From Pseudomonadota bacterium (lineage in GTDB: Bacteria > Pseudomonadota > Gammaproteobacteria > Burkholderiales > JABEVD01), in the NCBI GenBank assembly GCA_021848825.1, contig JAJZTQ010000009.1, forward strand, positions 17,634 through 81,633: 64,000 bases of DNA, in the 5' to 3' direction. Below the pieces are notes generated by a model, which ran no database searches, was not told where the DNA came from, and was given only the letters and a program-made list of their open reading frames with translations. The number at the start of each line of letters is the position of its first letter. Within the stretch, counting starts at the first letter, position 1. Below, in pieces: positions 53,653-63,352 of this stretch. Both the position numbers and the translations under genes were made by a program.

Positions 53653-54912
53653 ATGCATTTATCCGACTTGAAATCCCTTCCGGTCACCCAACTGGTAGAA
53701 ATGGCCATCGCCAACGAGATAGACGGCGCAAACCGTCTCAGGAAACATGAACTCATCTTCGCACTGCTCAAGAACCAGGCCAGAAAAGGCGAGAGCATCT
53801 ACGGAGAAGGCACGCTCGAAGTGCTCCAGGACGGATTCGGCTTCCTGCGATCGCCCGACATCTCCTATCTCGCCGGCCCGGACGACATCTATGTGAGCCC
53901 AAGCCAGATCAGGCGATTCAACCTCCACACAGGGGATTCGATAGAAGGGGAAATCAGGACACCGAAGGACGGCGAGCGCTATTTCGCGCTCGTCAAGGTG
54001 GACAAGGTCAATGGCGAGCCGCCTGAAAATTCCAAGCACAAGATCCTTTTCGAAAACCTCACCCCGCTTTTCCCGACGCAACCCCTCACCCTGGAGCGCG
54101 ACAACCGCTCCGAGGAAAACATCACCAGCCGGGTGATCGACATGATCGCGCCGATAGGAAAGGGGCAAAGGGGATTGCTGGTCGCCTCACCGAAGAGCGG
54201 CAAGACCGTCATGCTTCAGCACATTGCGCACTCCATCGCTGCGAATTTCCCGGATGTTCACCTGATCGTGCTGCTGATCGACGAGCGCCCCGAGGAAGTG
54301 ACGGAGATGACCCGTTCTGTCAGGGGCGAAGTGGTTTCCTCGACCTTCGACGAGCCGGCAACGAGGCATGTCCAGGTCGCCGAGATGGTGCTCGAGAAGG
54401 CGAAGCGCCTCGTCGAGCACAAGAAGGATGTGGTGATCCTGCTCGACTCGATCACCAGGCTTGCAAGGGCCTACAATACGGTCGTCCCGGCATCGGGAAA
54501 GGTGCTGACGGGCGGCGTCGACGCCAATGCGCTGCAGCGCCCGAAGCGCTTCTTCGGCGCTGCGAGGAACATCGAGGAAGGGGGCTCTCTGACGATCATC
54601 GCGACGGCCCTGGTCGATACGGGTTCCCGCATGGACGACGTGATCTACGAGGAATTCAAGGGAACGGGCAACATGGAGATCCATCTCGACAGAAGGATCG
54701 CCGAGAAGCGCACCTACCCCGCCATCAACGTCAACCGCTCGGGAACAAGGCGAGAGGAGCTTCTGATCAAGCCGGACGTGCTTCAGAAGATATGGGTGCT
54801 GAGGAAGCTGCTCTATCCCATGGATGACCTCGAGGCGATCGAGTTCCTGCTCGACAAGATCAAGGCAACAAAGACCAATTCGGACTTCTTCGATTCGATG
54901 CGCCGCGGCTGA
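53653..54912 (+). CDS. rho: Transcription termination factor Rho
   Basis: [70 protein letters not shown]. Confidence 0.98.
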   Translation: MHLSDLKSLPVTQLVEMAIANEIDGANRLRKHELIFALLKNQARKGESIYGEGTLEVLQDGFGFLRSPDISYLAGPDDIYVSPSQIRRFNLHTGDSIEGEIRTPKDGERYFALVKVDKVNGEPPENSKHKILFENLTPLFPTQPLTLERDNRSEENITSRVIDMIAPIGKGQRGLLVASPKSGKTVMLQHIAHSIAANFPDVHLIVLLIDERPEEVTEMTRSVRGEVVSSTFDEPATRHVQVAEMVLEKAKRLVEHKKDVVILLDSITRLARAYNTVVPASGKVLTGGVDANALQRPKRFFGAARNIEEGGSLTIIATALVDTGSRMDDVIYEEFKGTGNMEIHLDRRIAEKRTYPAINVNRSGTRREELLIKPDVLQKIWVLRKLLYPMDDLEAIEFLLDKIKATKTNSDFFDSMRRG

Positions 54913-54971
54913 TGCTTGCGGAACTCCGATTTTTGGAAGATAATACCGCGTTTACCGCCTTAGGATTTGCG

Positions 54972-55184
54972 ATGAAATCAGGAATACACCCGGAATACAA
55001 CGAAATCACCGTGACCTGCAGTTGCGGTGAAGTCTTCACGACCCGCTCCACGATCGGGAAGCCGCTGAAAATAGAAGTCTGCTCGGCATGTCATCCCTTC
55101 TACACCGGAAAACAGAAGATCGTCGACACGGCAGGCCGTGTCGAGAAATTCCGCCAGAAATACGGAAAGAAGGCAGCCGCCTGA
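54972..55184 (+). CDS. rpmE: 50S ribosomal protein L31
   Basis: [60 protein letters not shown] (zinc-binding C+ form). Confidence 0.97.
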   Translation: MKSGIHPEYNEITVTCSCGEVFTTRSTIGKPLKIEVCSACHPFYTGKQKIVDTAGRVEKFRQKYGKKAAA

Positions 55185-55200
55185 GTCGCGCGAAACTCCT

Positions 55201-55226
55201 GAAAAGGCAGCTTCGGCTGCCTTTTT
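55201..55226 (+). terminator. Intrinsic terminator downstream of rpmE
   Basis: AAAAGGCAGCTTCGGCTGCCTTTTT hairpin. Confidence 0.85.
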
Positions 55227-55254
55227 CGTTGCAATGCGCTAGACTGATGCGTAA

Positions 55255-55494
55255 ATGAAAGCCTGCTTCCCGTTCGCGCTGACGGCTGTCTCCCTCCGGG
55301 GCTGCGGCCAGGATTCTGTTTCCGGAAAGCAGGATTTCGTCATGACGTCGGAGACCGGCCGAGGCGACGCTTTCAGTTCCCATGACGAGAAATCCCCTCT
55401 CGGCGAAAACGCCCTGCACCTTTTCTTCCTTCTCGACCAGGCCTGTCCTGACTGGGAACCGCATCAGAGTGATGCAGTCAAGCGGGTGGCATGA
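55255..55494 (+). CDS. Possible small upstream ORF, ATGA-coupled to the glycosyltransferase
   Basis: 79 aa ORF ending at the ATG of the next gene; no recognisable family and no clear RBS. Confidence 0.3.
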   Translation: MKACFPFALTAVSLRGCGQDSVSGKQDFVMTSETGRGDAFSSHDEKSPLGENALHLFFLLDQACPDWEPHQSDAVKRVA

Positions 55495-57095
55495 TGTTCT
55501 ATACCGAACCCCTGCCTGAACCCGATCCGCCGCTCGACAAGACGGAACTGGCTCTGATCGTCTTCCTGACGCTTGCCTGGATGCTTCCCGGCCTCCTCGG
55601 CCATGAACCCTGGAAGCCTGACGAAGCGTACAATTTCGGCCTTGTCCGCCACATGATGGAAAGCGGCAACTGGCTCACATTCCATCTCCCGGACGAATCG
55701 CCTTTTGCCTCCCCCCCTCTCTATTTCATGACGGCGGCGGTTTTCGGCAAGCTGCTCTCCCCCATCCTCTCCCTTCCCGATGCGATGAGGCTTGCGACAG
55801 GCTTCTACATGGGTCTCGCGCTGATTTTCATCGCCCTGTCAGGCCGCATCCTTTACGGCAAAGGGCGATATGCGGTCCTGATCCTTGCAGGAAGCCTGGG
55901 ACTTCTCGGGCATGCCCATCAGCTCATACCGGATTCGGCCCTTTTCGCAGGCTGCGCCATGGCGATTCTGGGCTTCTCCATGATAGGGAAAAATTCGTTC
56001 GGCGGAGTGCTCGCCGGGACCGGAATGGGCATAGGTTTCATGTCGAAGGGGCTCATCGCCATCGCCTATTTTTTCCCAATTCTGCTCATTCTTCCACTCA
56101 TGGAAAAGCGGGGCATTTCCTTCCTGCTCGCGGCGCTCCTTTCGCTTCTGCCATGGGGAATCTGGCCCTATCTTCTTCATCTTCAGCATCCCGCGCTTTT
56201 CGAGGCATGGTGGAAATCGAGCTTCAGCGATACACTGGGGCTTGCCTCGGCCCCCAGGAGGAGCCTGTTTTTCTATCCGGGCACCCTGGCATGGTTCGCC
56301 TGGCCCACGCTTCCCCTTGCAGCCGTTGCGCTCTGGCGGGAAAGGACCAGGCTTTCCGATATCGGCATAAGACTCCCCCTTCTGATCTTCTCGGTGATGC
56401 TGCTCGTCCTCGTCCTGACAAGAACCGAAAGGGAGCTCTATGCGATGCCGATGCTGCTCCCTCTTTCCCTGCTAGCCACGGCTTCCATAGCGAGAATGAG
56501 GCGCAGCGCTGCAAGCGCATTCAACTGGTTCGGCATTCTCACTTTCGGCATGATGGCGCTGCTGTTCTGGACAGGATGGATCGCCATGATGACGGGGCAT
56601 CCCGCCTACATCGCTGCCAGAATCCATCATTACCATCCTGATTTCTCGGGGCATTTTTCATTCTTCCCGTTCCTCTTCGCATCACTCGTCACGCTGCTCT
56701 GGGTCTTCCTGGTGATCCGGACGGAGCACAACGGCGTGCGCGCAGTGATCAACTGGACGAGCGGCATCGTCATGGTATGGGCGATACTGATGACATTGTG
56801 GCTGCCTTTCCTCGATTCCGTGAAAAGCTACAGGGAAATGTTCCTCTCGATGAAGAAGGCGATGCCACATCGATACACCTGCATGAAAGGAAGGCATCTC
56901 GGGGACGCGCAGCGCGCCATGCTCGATTATTATCTCGGCATAGACACCGTGAAGAAGGGCAATTGCAGTCTCGTGCTTGTGCAGACAGTCTCTTCGGACA
57001 GGCATCGTCCAGAGGGACTCAGAAAGATATGGGAAGGGGCGAGGGCCGGGGACAGGAAGGAAAGATACAGGCTGTATGAAAAAGGGGCGGAATGA
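55491..57095 (+). CDS. Glycosyltransferase family 39 (ArnT/PMT-like) membrane protein
   Basis: Multi-TM; LLGHEPWKPDEAYNFGLVRHMMESGNWLTFHLPDESPFASPPLYFMTAAVFGKLL. Confidence 0.85.
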   Translation: MMFYTEPLPEPDPPLDKTELALIVFLTLAWMLPGLLGHEPWKPDEAYNFGLVRHMMESGNWLTFHLPDESPFASPPLYFMTAAVFGKLLSPILSLPDAMRLATGFYMGLALIFIALSGRILYGKGRYAVLILAGSLGLLGHAHQLIPDSALFAGCAMAILGFSMIGKNSFGGVLAGTGMGIGFMSKGLIAIAYFFPILLILPLMEKRGISFLLAALLSLLPWGIWPYLLHLQHPALFEAWWKSSFSDTLGLASAPRRSLFFYPGTLAWFAWPTLPLAAVALWRERTRLSDIGIRLPLLIFSVMLLVLVLTRTERELYAMPMLLPLSLLATASIARMRRSAASAFNWFGILTFGMMALLFWTGWIAMMTGHPAYIAARIHHYHPDFSGHFSFFPFLFASLVTLLWVFLVIRTEHNGVRAVINWTSGIVMVWAILMTLWLPFLDSVKSYREMFLSMKKAMPHRYTCMKGRHLGDAQRAMLDYYLGIDTVKKGNCSLVLVQTVSSDRHRPEGLRKIWEGARAGDRKERYRLYEKGAE

Positions 57096-57105
57096 CCGCC
57101 CCTTT
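57081..57105. terminator. Bidirectional terminator overlapping the glycosyltransferase stop codon
   Basis: AAAGGGGCGG-AATGA-CCGCCCCTTT, perfect 10-bp arms. Confidence 0.8.
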
Positions 57106-57112
57106 GAAGACA

Positions 57113-58018
57113 TCAGCGCAAGGTCCTGACGCCTCCCCTGTTGGGAAGACCATTGCCCTGCAGCGAGCCGCCTGAAGCCGTTCCGCCGAGCGGAACGCTG
57201 CATGAAACGCCGGATGCATTGCAGCCTGGCGCAGCACCCGACCAGGTCTGACCGTTTGCGAGCGTCACCGTCACGGAAGTCCCGGCAGGCGCGGAAAGGC
57301 ATGCCTGGACGCTCGTCGTGATGTTCGAGCTCTGGCTCAGCTTCTGCCTGGGCACGGTATCGTGGGAAGGATCGCTGTCGTTCTCGTCCTCGCATCTGCC
57401 TATGGTGTCGAGAGGATGAATGCCATGGCCATGCGCCTTGACGCCGTTGATCTGGTCATCCGGTATGTTCAGCGTGACTTCCGCTCCGCCCATGCGATGG
57501 CAGATCGTGATCTTGCCGTCAGGAGAAGTGCCGAGACGCTCGCCGTTCGTGACAGTGACTACCTGAGCACCCGCAGGCACGGAATTGCCTCCGGTTACTT
57601 CCTGCATGTTTCCGTTGGAATCGTAATAATACTGGAAGCCGAAATCCTGACCGGGATGATTCGAGGGAGAATCCCTGTCATCGGTCGTGTAGGCATGACC
57701 GTTGTTGTCCTTGTCGTTTTCGCGGTCGTTGCTGTCGGCATCCTCATGCTCCTCGTTCTCGTGGCCATCGTGCTCGGCGTCCGTGCTGGTGCTGCAGACG
57801 GATTTGACGATCTGCAGGCCGCAGGCGGAGACGACCGTTCCCGTGCAGCTCGAGCTGGAGCTTCCGCCGCCATCGTCTCCTCCATGACCATTGTTGCAGC
57901 TATTGCCGTTTCCGGTCGAGCAGCTTCCGCCACCCCCCTTGCCGTCCGCATAGGAAAGCGAGGCAAGGGAGAGGGTGCTCAATCCGAAGATGAGCGATAC
58001 CAGCAATTTGGTTTTCAT
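57113..58018 (-). CDS. Secreted Gly/Ser/Cys- and Asp/Glu/His-rich protein of unknown function at the pilY1 position
   Basis: Signal peptide MKTKLLVSLIFGLSTLSLASLSYA; GKGGGGSCSTGNGNSCNNGHGGDDGGGSSSSSC; acidic DAEHDGHENEEHEDADSNDREND; module KITICHRMGGAEVTLNIPDDQINGVKAHGHGIHPLDTIGRCED. Confidence 0.75.
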   Translation of the reverse strand: MKTKLLVSLIFGLSTLSLASLSYADGKGGGGSCSTGNGNSCNNGHGGDDGGGSSSSSCTGTVVSACGLQIVKSVCSTSTDAEHDGHENEEHEDADSNDRENDKDNNGHAYTTDDRDSPSNHPGQDFGFQYYYDSNGNMQEVTGGNSVPAGAQVVTVTNGERLGTSPDGKITICHRMGGAEVTLNIPDDQINGVKAHGHGIHPLDTIGRCEDENDSDPSHDTVPRQKLSQSSNITTSVQACLSAPAGTSVTVTLANGQTWSGAAPGCNASGVSCSVPLGGTASGGSLQGNGLPNRGGVRTLR

Positions 58019-58099
58019 GATTTGTCCTTTCGATTGGTAAATTGAACGAGCGAACACTGCCTTCATTTCATCCATATCCCTCCATTTCCGGAAACGGCA

Positions 58100-58711
58100 T
58101 CATGTGACGTTGTCCTCCATTCCGATGTAATACTGGGCCTGTCCTGTCGTGTTTCTCGGCCCGTTCACCCTCACCGTCACCCTGAAGAAAAGCCTGCCCG
58201 TGCCGCCCACCGCGACAGGCGGGGTCTGGGTATTGTCATAGACGGGAGAAGCCATGCAGTTGGCGAAAGTGGGGGCGGCGCCGTTCGTCTGCACCCCGCC
58301 GACCACCGTCCCGCACATCCTCTCTATGATGTACTGCACTGAATATCCGGAAGGCAGTCCGGCAGTCGATGCAGTACTCCAGTTGAGCGTGTTGCCGGTA
58401 CCGGGATTCGGAAGATTGGTGGTTGAATCCATGGGCAGTACGTCGGCATAGTAATAGTTGGGGCAGTTCGAGCTCCCGTTTGCCTGCGTGTACTGGCAGC
58501 TTCCGGTATTGCTGTAGGCATTCCCGATGATCCAGTTGTATGCGGCCTCTTCCCCGATGTCCTCCATCTGGACTGCCGCTTCGTCGAAAGCCAGATTTCC
58601 GGAGATCAGGTTGGCCGTATCGACGCTCCTCATCAGCGAAATGCCTGCAAGCGACATGGCGACGAGCGCGATCAATGCGATGACGAGAACGACGCCTCTC
58701 TCACGCTTCAT
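58100..58711 (-). CDS. pilX: Minor pilin PilX
   Basis: MKRERGVVLVIALIALVAMSLAGISLMRSVDTANLISGNLAFDEAA. Confidence 0.88.
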   Translation of the reverse strand: MKRERGVVLVIALIALVAMSLAGISLMRSVDTANLISGNLAFDEAAVQMEDIGEEAAYNWIIGNAYSNTGSCQYTQANGSSNCPNYYYADVLPMDSTTNLPNPGTGNTLNWSTASTAGLPSGYSVQYIIERMCGTVVGGVQTNGAAPTFANCMASPVYDNTQTPPVAVGGTGRLFFRVTVRVNGPRNTTGQAQYYIGMEDNVT

Positions 58712-59808
58712 AGGTTCCCCCATATCACGTTCCTGAGCGGGATGATGGTCGAATAGACCTTGTACCGGTAGCATTTCCAGTTCGAATCAGAGGAAAGATC
58801 GATCGTCGGCGGATTGCTGCTGCCAGTCGGCAGCCCGGCGGAAGGCCATGCGGCGGGCGCGCTGGTGGTGGCATCGCATGTCGTGCCCGAACTGGGCTTT
58901 TCCTTGATCGCGCTTCTCGCCACGATGGCGAGCCGGATCGCCTTGACCCTTTCGAAGTCTGCCGAAGTTGGAGCGGACCAGTTTCCGGATGCAGGCGAAC
59001 AGTTGTTTCCCGTCGCATCCGTCCAGCAGCTGATCGACTGGCTTCCCGCAGGGGCGACGCCGTACTGGGCCTGGATATTGACGATGTTGGCGACGACAGG
59101 CTGGGCGGTCGCGCCGTTGTCGGACTGGACGAGATTTCCGCTGGAGACGGAATAGGTGGAAGTCGTGAAAGGCGCGCTTTGCCCGATGTCGACGATGATC
59201 GCATAGGGATTGGAAGTGTTCCCCGCATAGCTCGGAAAGTTCGCCGTGCCTGCAGTTCCCCCCGAATTGGCAACGGCCTGCACACTGACATTCGTTCCCG
59301 AAACGCTCGTCACCTTCAGCAAGGAGCAGGCAAGCCCGGTCTGGGAGATCATGATGTAATCGTTCGCCTTGATTCCTTCACCGGTGTCGACGGTGATCGC
59401 TCCGGGAAGGCTCGAAACCTGAGCCGCAAGCTGGGCGCGTCCCCCGCCTGTCGCCACGCCTCCGGTATCGGAGCCCAGCCTCGCCGTCACCAGGCTGTCG
59501 GAACCTGTTCCTCCGTCCACGATCTGGATCGGAATGCTCTGGAATACGCTCTGCGGACTGCCATAGGCATTGATGTTGAAGCAGGGCATGCTGCCGTTGT
59601 CGATGAGCCCGTATCCGCCCAGCCTGATGTCCTGCTCCAGCGTATAGAGCGCCGAAAGGCCGTTCTGCTGCATGTTTGCGCCCGAACTGGTCGTCCTTCT
59701 CTGGTTCTCGAAAAGCGCGAGCGTCTGGAAGATCGCGAGAAGCGCGAGCATTCCGATCACGAGACCGACCAGGATCTCCACGATGCTGAAGCCTTTCTGT
59801 CTATCCAT
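58708..59808 (-). CDS. pilW: Minor pilin PilW
   Basis: MDRQKGFSIVEILVGLVIGMLALLAIFQTLALFENQRRTTSSGANMQQNGLSALYTLEQDIRLGGYG. Confidence 0.9.
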   Translation of the reverse strand: MDRQKGFSIVEILVGLVIGMLALLAIFQTLALFENQRRTTSSGANMQQNGLSALYTLEQDIRLGGYGLIDNGSMPCFNINAYGSPQSVFQSIPIQIVDGGTGSDSLVTARLGSDTGGVATGGGRAQLAAQVSSLPGAITVDTGEGIKANDYIMISQTGLACSLLKVTSVSGTNVSVQAVANSGGTAGTANFPSYAGNTSNPYAIIVDIGQSAPFTTSTYSVSSGNLVQSDNGATAQPVVANIVNIQAQYGVAPAGSQSISCWTDATGNNCSPASGNWSAPTSADFERVKAIRLAIVARSAIKEKPSSGTTCDATTSAPAAWPSAGLPTGSSNPPTIDLSSDSNWKCYRYKVYSTIIPLRNVIWGNL

Positions 59809-60238
59809 TGATCTGCGCCATCGTCGTGTAGGTATGGGATGTGTTTCCCTGGGGAGACTTCCAGGAAAGCGTCACCGTCACCTGATTGCTCGAATTGACT
59901 GTTATCACGGGCTGGTTCGCGCTGTCCGTGACGCCGGGAAGATAGGCGCTCTGGCTCGTGGTGTTCTCTATCTGGCTGACCCATGCCTGGGTCGAGACAT
60001 TTCCGCCGGAGGACGACTGGCAGGGGTTGCAGGCATAGCTTGCGATATTGACCCGATCTGCCCATATCTGCGAGAGAATCTGGTTCGCGAGAAAAGCCGC
60101 GTCCGCCCTGTAGCGCGCATCCATCGTCTCGCCTATCGTCCTTGCCTGCATGCCTATCACGGCGAGCACACCCATGGTGAATATCAGGAGCGATATCAGC
60201 GCTTCGAGCAGCATCACGCCTTCCTGTTGCTTCTTCAC
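59801..60238 (-). CDS. pilV: Minor pilin PilV
   Basis: GVMLLEALISLLIFTMGVLAVIGMQARTIGETMDARYRADAAFLANQIL. Confidence 0.9.
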   Translation of the reverse strand: MKKQQEGVMLLEALISLLIFTMGVLAVIGMQARTIGETMDARYRADAAFLANQILSQIWADRVNIASYACNPCQSSSGGNVSTQAWVSQIENTTSQSAYLPGVTDSANQPVITVNSSNQVTVTLSWKSPQGNTSHTYTTMAQING

Positions 60239-60248
60239 ATCGATTCTC

Positions 60249-60839
60249 CTAAGCGCAGCCCTGCGGATTCGAGGAATGGGTGAGCAGGGGATCGCAAAGC
60301 CTGACGAGCCCGTAAGACGAGATGATGATGACGAGCCTCCTCGCGTTGCTGTCGGAAGAATTGGTCACATCGATCCTCGTGATCCCCGTTCCCACCATGT
60401 GCCCCATCGCATCGAACGTCACGGAGGCGGGAAGGCCGGCCCCTGCCGACAATGCGGCTGTATAAGTCTGGGTAGATGACGTGCTTGCGCCCACCCTCGC
60501 GTTCTTGTCCTGAGAGCCTGCCCAGCTTTGCACCTTGTTTATCGACGTTCCGCTGTTGCCGCTGCAGTCGGTATTTCCTGAAGTGCTCTGGACAGTCGTG
60601 TCGACGCACCAGTCAGCCGAACCGCTCGAAGAAGTGAGATGGAATGTGGCCTGGTAGTTGCGTCTGATCGCCTCCGCGCGGGCGACCTGAACGCCGTTCA
60701 GGATCGATTCCGCCGCACTCCTGATCTGGGTATTCTCCATCCATGAGGTGAGGTTCGGGATGGCGAGGGCGAGCACCAGCCCAAGCACTGCGAGCCCTAT
60801 CAGCAATTCGACCAGAGAGACGCCTTCCTGTCTCAACAT
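60249..60839 (-). CDS. GspH/FimT-family pseudopilin
   Basis: [61 protein letters not shown]. Confidence 0.9.
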   Translation of the reverse strand: MLRQEGVSLVELLIGLAVLGLVLALAIPNLTSWMENTQIRSAAESILNGVQVARAEAIRRNYQATFHLTSSSGSADWCVDTTVQSTSGNTDCSGNSGTSINKVQSWAGSQDKNARVGASTSSTQTYTAALSAGAGLPASVTFDAMGHMVGTGITRIDVTNSSDSNARRLVIIISSYGLVRLCDPLLTHSSNPQGCA

Positions 60840-61264
60840 GAATCTCCCGATTTTGTGATCCAGCAGCTGTAAGAGACGCTCGATCCCGCGAACATGGTCG
60901 TGGCCTGGCTGTTGTTGTTGTCGACGGTATAGGTGTAGTCGCCGGAATTTCCTAGCCCGGTGCCCGCGTTGCTTTTCGCCGTCGCCGTATAGCTGTCTGT
61001 CGTCGAACCCACTGTGCAGCTGTAGGTGAAATATTTCCCCGTCGGCAGGGTCGCGCCGCATGCGCCTCCGGCCGTGCCGTACGCCCTGTTGTCCTCGTAA
61101 TACTGTTCCATCTGGACCCTGAATGTGCCGAGGTTGCCGGGGGCCTCGGCGAGTTTTCCCCTCACCACGTACGAGCTGTATATCGGCAGCGCAATCGCCG
61201 CGATGATGCCGATGATGGCGACCACCACCAGGAGTTCTATCAGTGTGAATCCGTTCCTTTTCAT
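60833..61264 (-). CDS. pilE: Type IV pilin/minor pilin PilE-like
   Basis: [63 protein letters not shown]. Confidence 0.92.
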   Translation of the reverse strand: MKRNGFTLIELLVVVAIIGIIAAIALPIYSSYVVRGKLAEAPGNLGTFRVQMEQYYEDNRAYGTAGGACGATLPTGKYFTYSCTVGSTTDSYTATAKSNAGTGLGNSGDYTYTVDNNNSQATTMFAGSSVSYSCWITKSGDSC

Positions 61265-61337
61265 GCATCGTCCCGTTGCAGTTTTGTCCTAGGGTAATTT
61301 AATCAAAGCGTTTTCCCAACCACAACATGAATCCGAC

Positions 61338-61371
61338 AAGCGGTCGATTTGGTAGAATAAGCGGTCGATTT
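61338..61371. repeat. 13-bp direct repeat flanking a -10-like element
   Basis: AAGCGGTCGATTT at 61338-61350 and 61359-61371 (21-bp period), TAGAAT between at 61353-61358. Confidence 0.7.
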
Positions 61372-61388
61372 TCACCAAGGATATCCGT

Positions 61389-62417
61389 TTGTCCCCTGAC
61401 ATCATCATCATCGGAGCAGGGATCGTGGGCCTTTCCAGCGCCTACGAACTCGCCGGAAGAGGCGCGAAAGTGTCGGTGCTTGAGCGCGGCAAAGCCGGCA
61501 TGGAGGCTTCGTGGGCAGGGGGCGGGATCCTCTTTCCCCTTCTTCCCTGGGACTATCCGGAAGAAGTGACTTCCCTCGCCCTGATGGGCGCTTCCCTCTA
61601 TCCCGATCTCGCAGAAGCATTGCGGCGATCGAGCGGAATCGACCCTGAATATGTCAGATGCGGCATGACCGTTCTTCCGGGAAAGCGCCCGATGGGAAAT
61701 GCCGCATCCTGGTGCGAATCCCACGATGTCAGCCATTTCGAAAAGGAAAACGGCGAATTCGTTCTCCCGGATGTCGCGCAGCTGCGAAACCCCAGGCTGA
61801 TCCGCTCCATGAGATCAAGCCTCGAAAGCCTGGGCGTGACCATAAGAGAAGGCTGCGAAGCGCTTTCCCTGGAAAAAAAGGGAGGACGCATCATCGGCCT
61901 CAATACGAATAAAGGCTTCCATTCGGCGGGAAATTACGTCGCCTGCGCCGGGGCCTGGAGCAGAAAGCTGCTGGGTGACGACAGCCCGGACATCTTTCCG
62001 GTCAAGGGCCAGATGCTGCTCTTCGAGTCAAGCGGGCTGCTGGATACCATCCTCTTCAGGGACGGCATTTACATCATCCCGAGAAAGGACGGGCATATCC
62101 TGGCAGGAAGCACCCTTGAAAATGCGGGTTTCGACAAGACAGTCACTGCAGAGCGCTTCCTCCATGAAGCGGCGGCTGAGATGCTTCCCGAGCTGGAATC
62201 CCTGTCGCCCGTGAAGAAATGGGCAGGACTCAGGCCGGGTTCTCCGGGCAATATCCCTTTCATCTGCAAGCACCATCAGTTCGACAATCTCTACATCAAC
62301 AGCGGACACTTCCGCTACGGCGTGACCATGGCGCCCGCCAGCGCGAAGCTCCTCGCCTCCCTGATTCACGACGAAACCCCGATGCTCTCGACACAGGCCT
62401 ACAGCTGTCAAAGATGA
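61389..62417 (+). CDS. thiO: FAD-dependent glycine oxidase ThiO-like
   Basis: [65 protein letters not shown]. Confidence 0.88.
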   Translation: MSPDIIIIGAGIVGLSSAYELAGRGAKVSVLERGKAGMEASWAGGGILFPLLPWDYPEEVTSLALMGASLYPDLAEALRRSSGIDPEYVRCGMTVLPGKRPMGNAASWCESHDVSHFEKENGEFVLPDVAQLRNPRLIRSMRSSLESLGVTIREGCEALSLEKKGGRIIGLNTNKGFHSAGNYVACAGAWSRKLLGDDSPDIFPVKGQMLLFESSGLLDTILFRDGIYIIPRKDGHILAGSTLENAGFDKTVTAERFLHEAAAEMLPELESLSPVKKWAGLRPGSPGNIPFICKHHQFDNLYINSGHFRYGVTMAPASAKLLASLIHDETPMLSTQAYSCQR

Positions 62418-62432
62418 CAGTTGAAATTGATT

Positions 62433-62453
62433 GAATGAGTGCTAAACTCATTC
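62433..62453. promoter_or_regulatory. Candidate autoregulatory operator of the Irr-like regulator
   Basis: GAATGAGT-GCTAA-ACTCATTC perfect palindrome overlapping a -10-like TAAACT and abutting the ATG at 62455. Confidence 0.55.
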
Positions 62454-62454
62454 C

Positions 62455-62871
62455 ATGAAAAAGAACGACACCAAGACAATTTCGGAGCTCCTGAGGAACA
62501 GCGGGATCTCCCCGACCTCCCAGCGAGTCAAGATAGCGCATGTGCTTTTTTCCTGCATGACGCATCTTTCCGCAGATCAGATTCTGGCTGCAGTCAACAG
62601 CAAGAAGGCGGAAGTCTCCAAGGCGACCGTCTACAATACGCTCGGACTTTTCCTCAAGAAAGGTCTGCTGAGGGAGGTCATCGTCGACCCCACCAAGGTC
62701 CTGTATGACCCCAACACTTCGGATCACCATCATTTCTACGACATCGTGACAGGCGAGCTGAGCGATATCGACGCATCCGTGGTATCCATCCCGGAGCTTC
62801 CGCCGCTCCCCAGCAACAGGATATTCGACGGCGTCGACATCATCATCAGGACGCGCCCGGCGACGGCCTGA
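62455..62871 (+). CDS. Fur-superfamily regulator, Irr-like
   Basis: ELLRNSGISPTSQRVKIAHVLF, VSKATVYNTLGLFLKKGLLREVIVDPTKVLYDPNTSDHHHFYDIVTGELSDID; lacks Fur C-terminal CxxC; resembles Irr. Confidence 0.85.
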   Translation: MKKNDTKTISELLRNSGISPTSQRVKIAHVLFSCMTHLSADQILAAVNSKKAEVSKATVYNTLGLFLKKGLLREVIVDPTKVLYDPNTSDHHHFYDIVTGELSDIDASVVSIPELPPLPSNRIFDGVDIIIRTRPATA

Positions 62872-62913
62872 TTGCCGATCCATTCCGAATTCTTTATAAT
62901 CGGCGATCCAGCT

Positions 62914-62989
<76 letters not shown>

Positions 62990-62996
62990 AAAAATC

Positions 62997-63023
62997 AAGG
63001 GCTTGCAACTGGCAAGCCCTTTT
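62997..63023 (+). terminator. Terminator downstream of tRNA-Thr
   Basis: AAGGGCTTGC-AACTG-GCAAGCCCTTTT. Confidence 0.85.
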
Positions 63024-63242
63024 CATTTTACGCCCCGGAAATGCTGAAGCCGAAAACAGACGAAGAAATGGCGAGCTTTGGACACGCTGGCAGACTAGGC
63101 TCATGGCTCATCCGGCAATCCCTGAATCCCGCCGAACAGTATGCAATGTGGTTACCATTAGTTACATTTCCATGCGCTTATACTATTGCCAGTTTTTTCC
63201 ATGGAGATCAGCTTCATAATGAAATTATCAGGTTAAGTCTAA

Positions 63243-63272
63243 AGAGATGTAGTCCTTTCAGACTACATCTCT
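63243..63272. repeat. Perfect 12-bp-arm inverted repeat upstream of the PEP-CTERM gene
   Basis: AGAGATGTAGTC-CTTTCA-GACTACATCTCT. Confidence 0.85.
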
Positions 63273-63352
63273 GGCGATTCATCACCTGATTTCCGTCATA
63301 CGCCCCGTCTAGAGTGTCGCCGAACATATCCATCTTTCTATTCGGGAACAAC

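Noticed and set aside
60840-61268. 339-aa ORF 60249-61268 read as one protein
   Set aside because: The upstream part is pilE in the wrong frame; the real product is the FimT-like pilin starting at 60839.
63041-63289. 82-aa ORF downstream of tRNA-Thr
   Set aside because: Spans a palindrome and lacks protein-like character or an RBS; probably intergenic.
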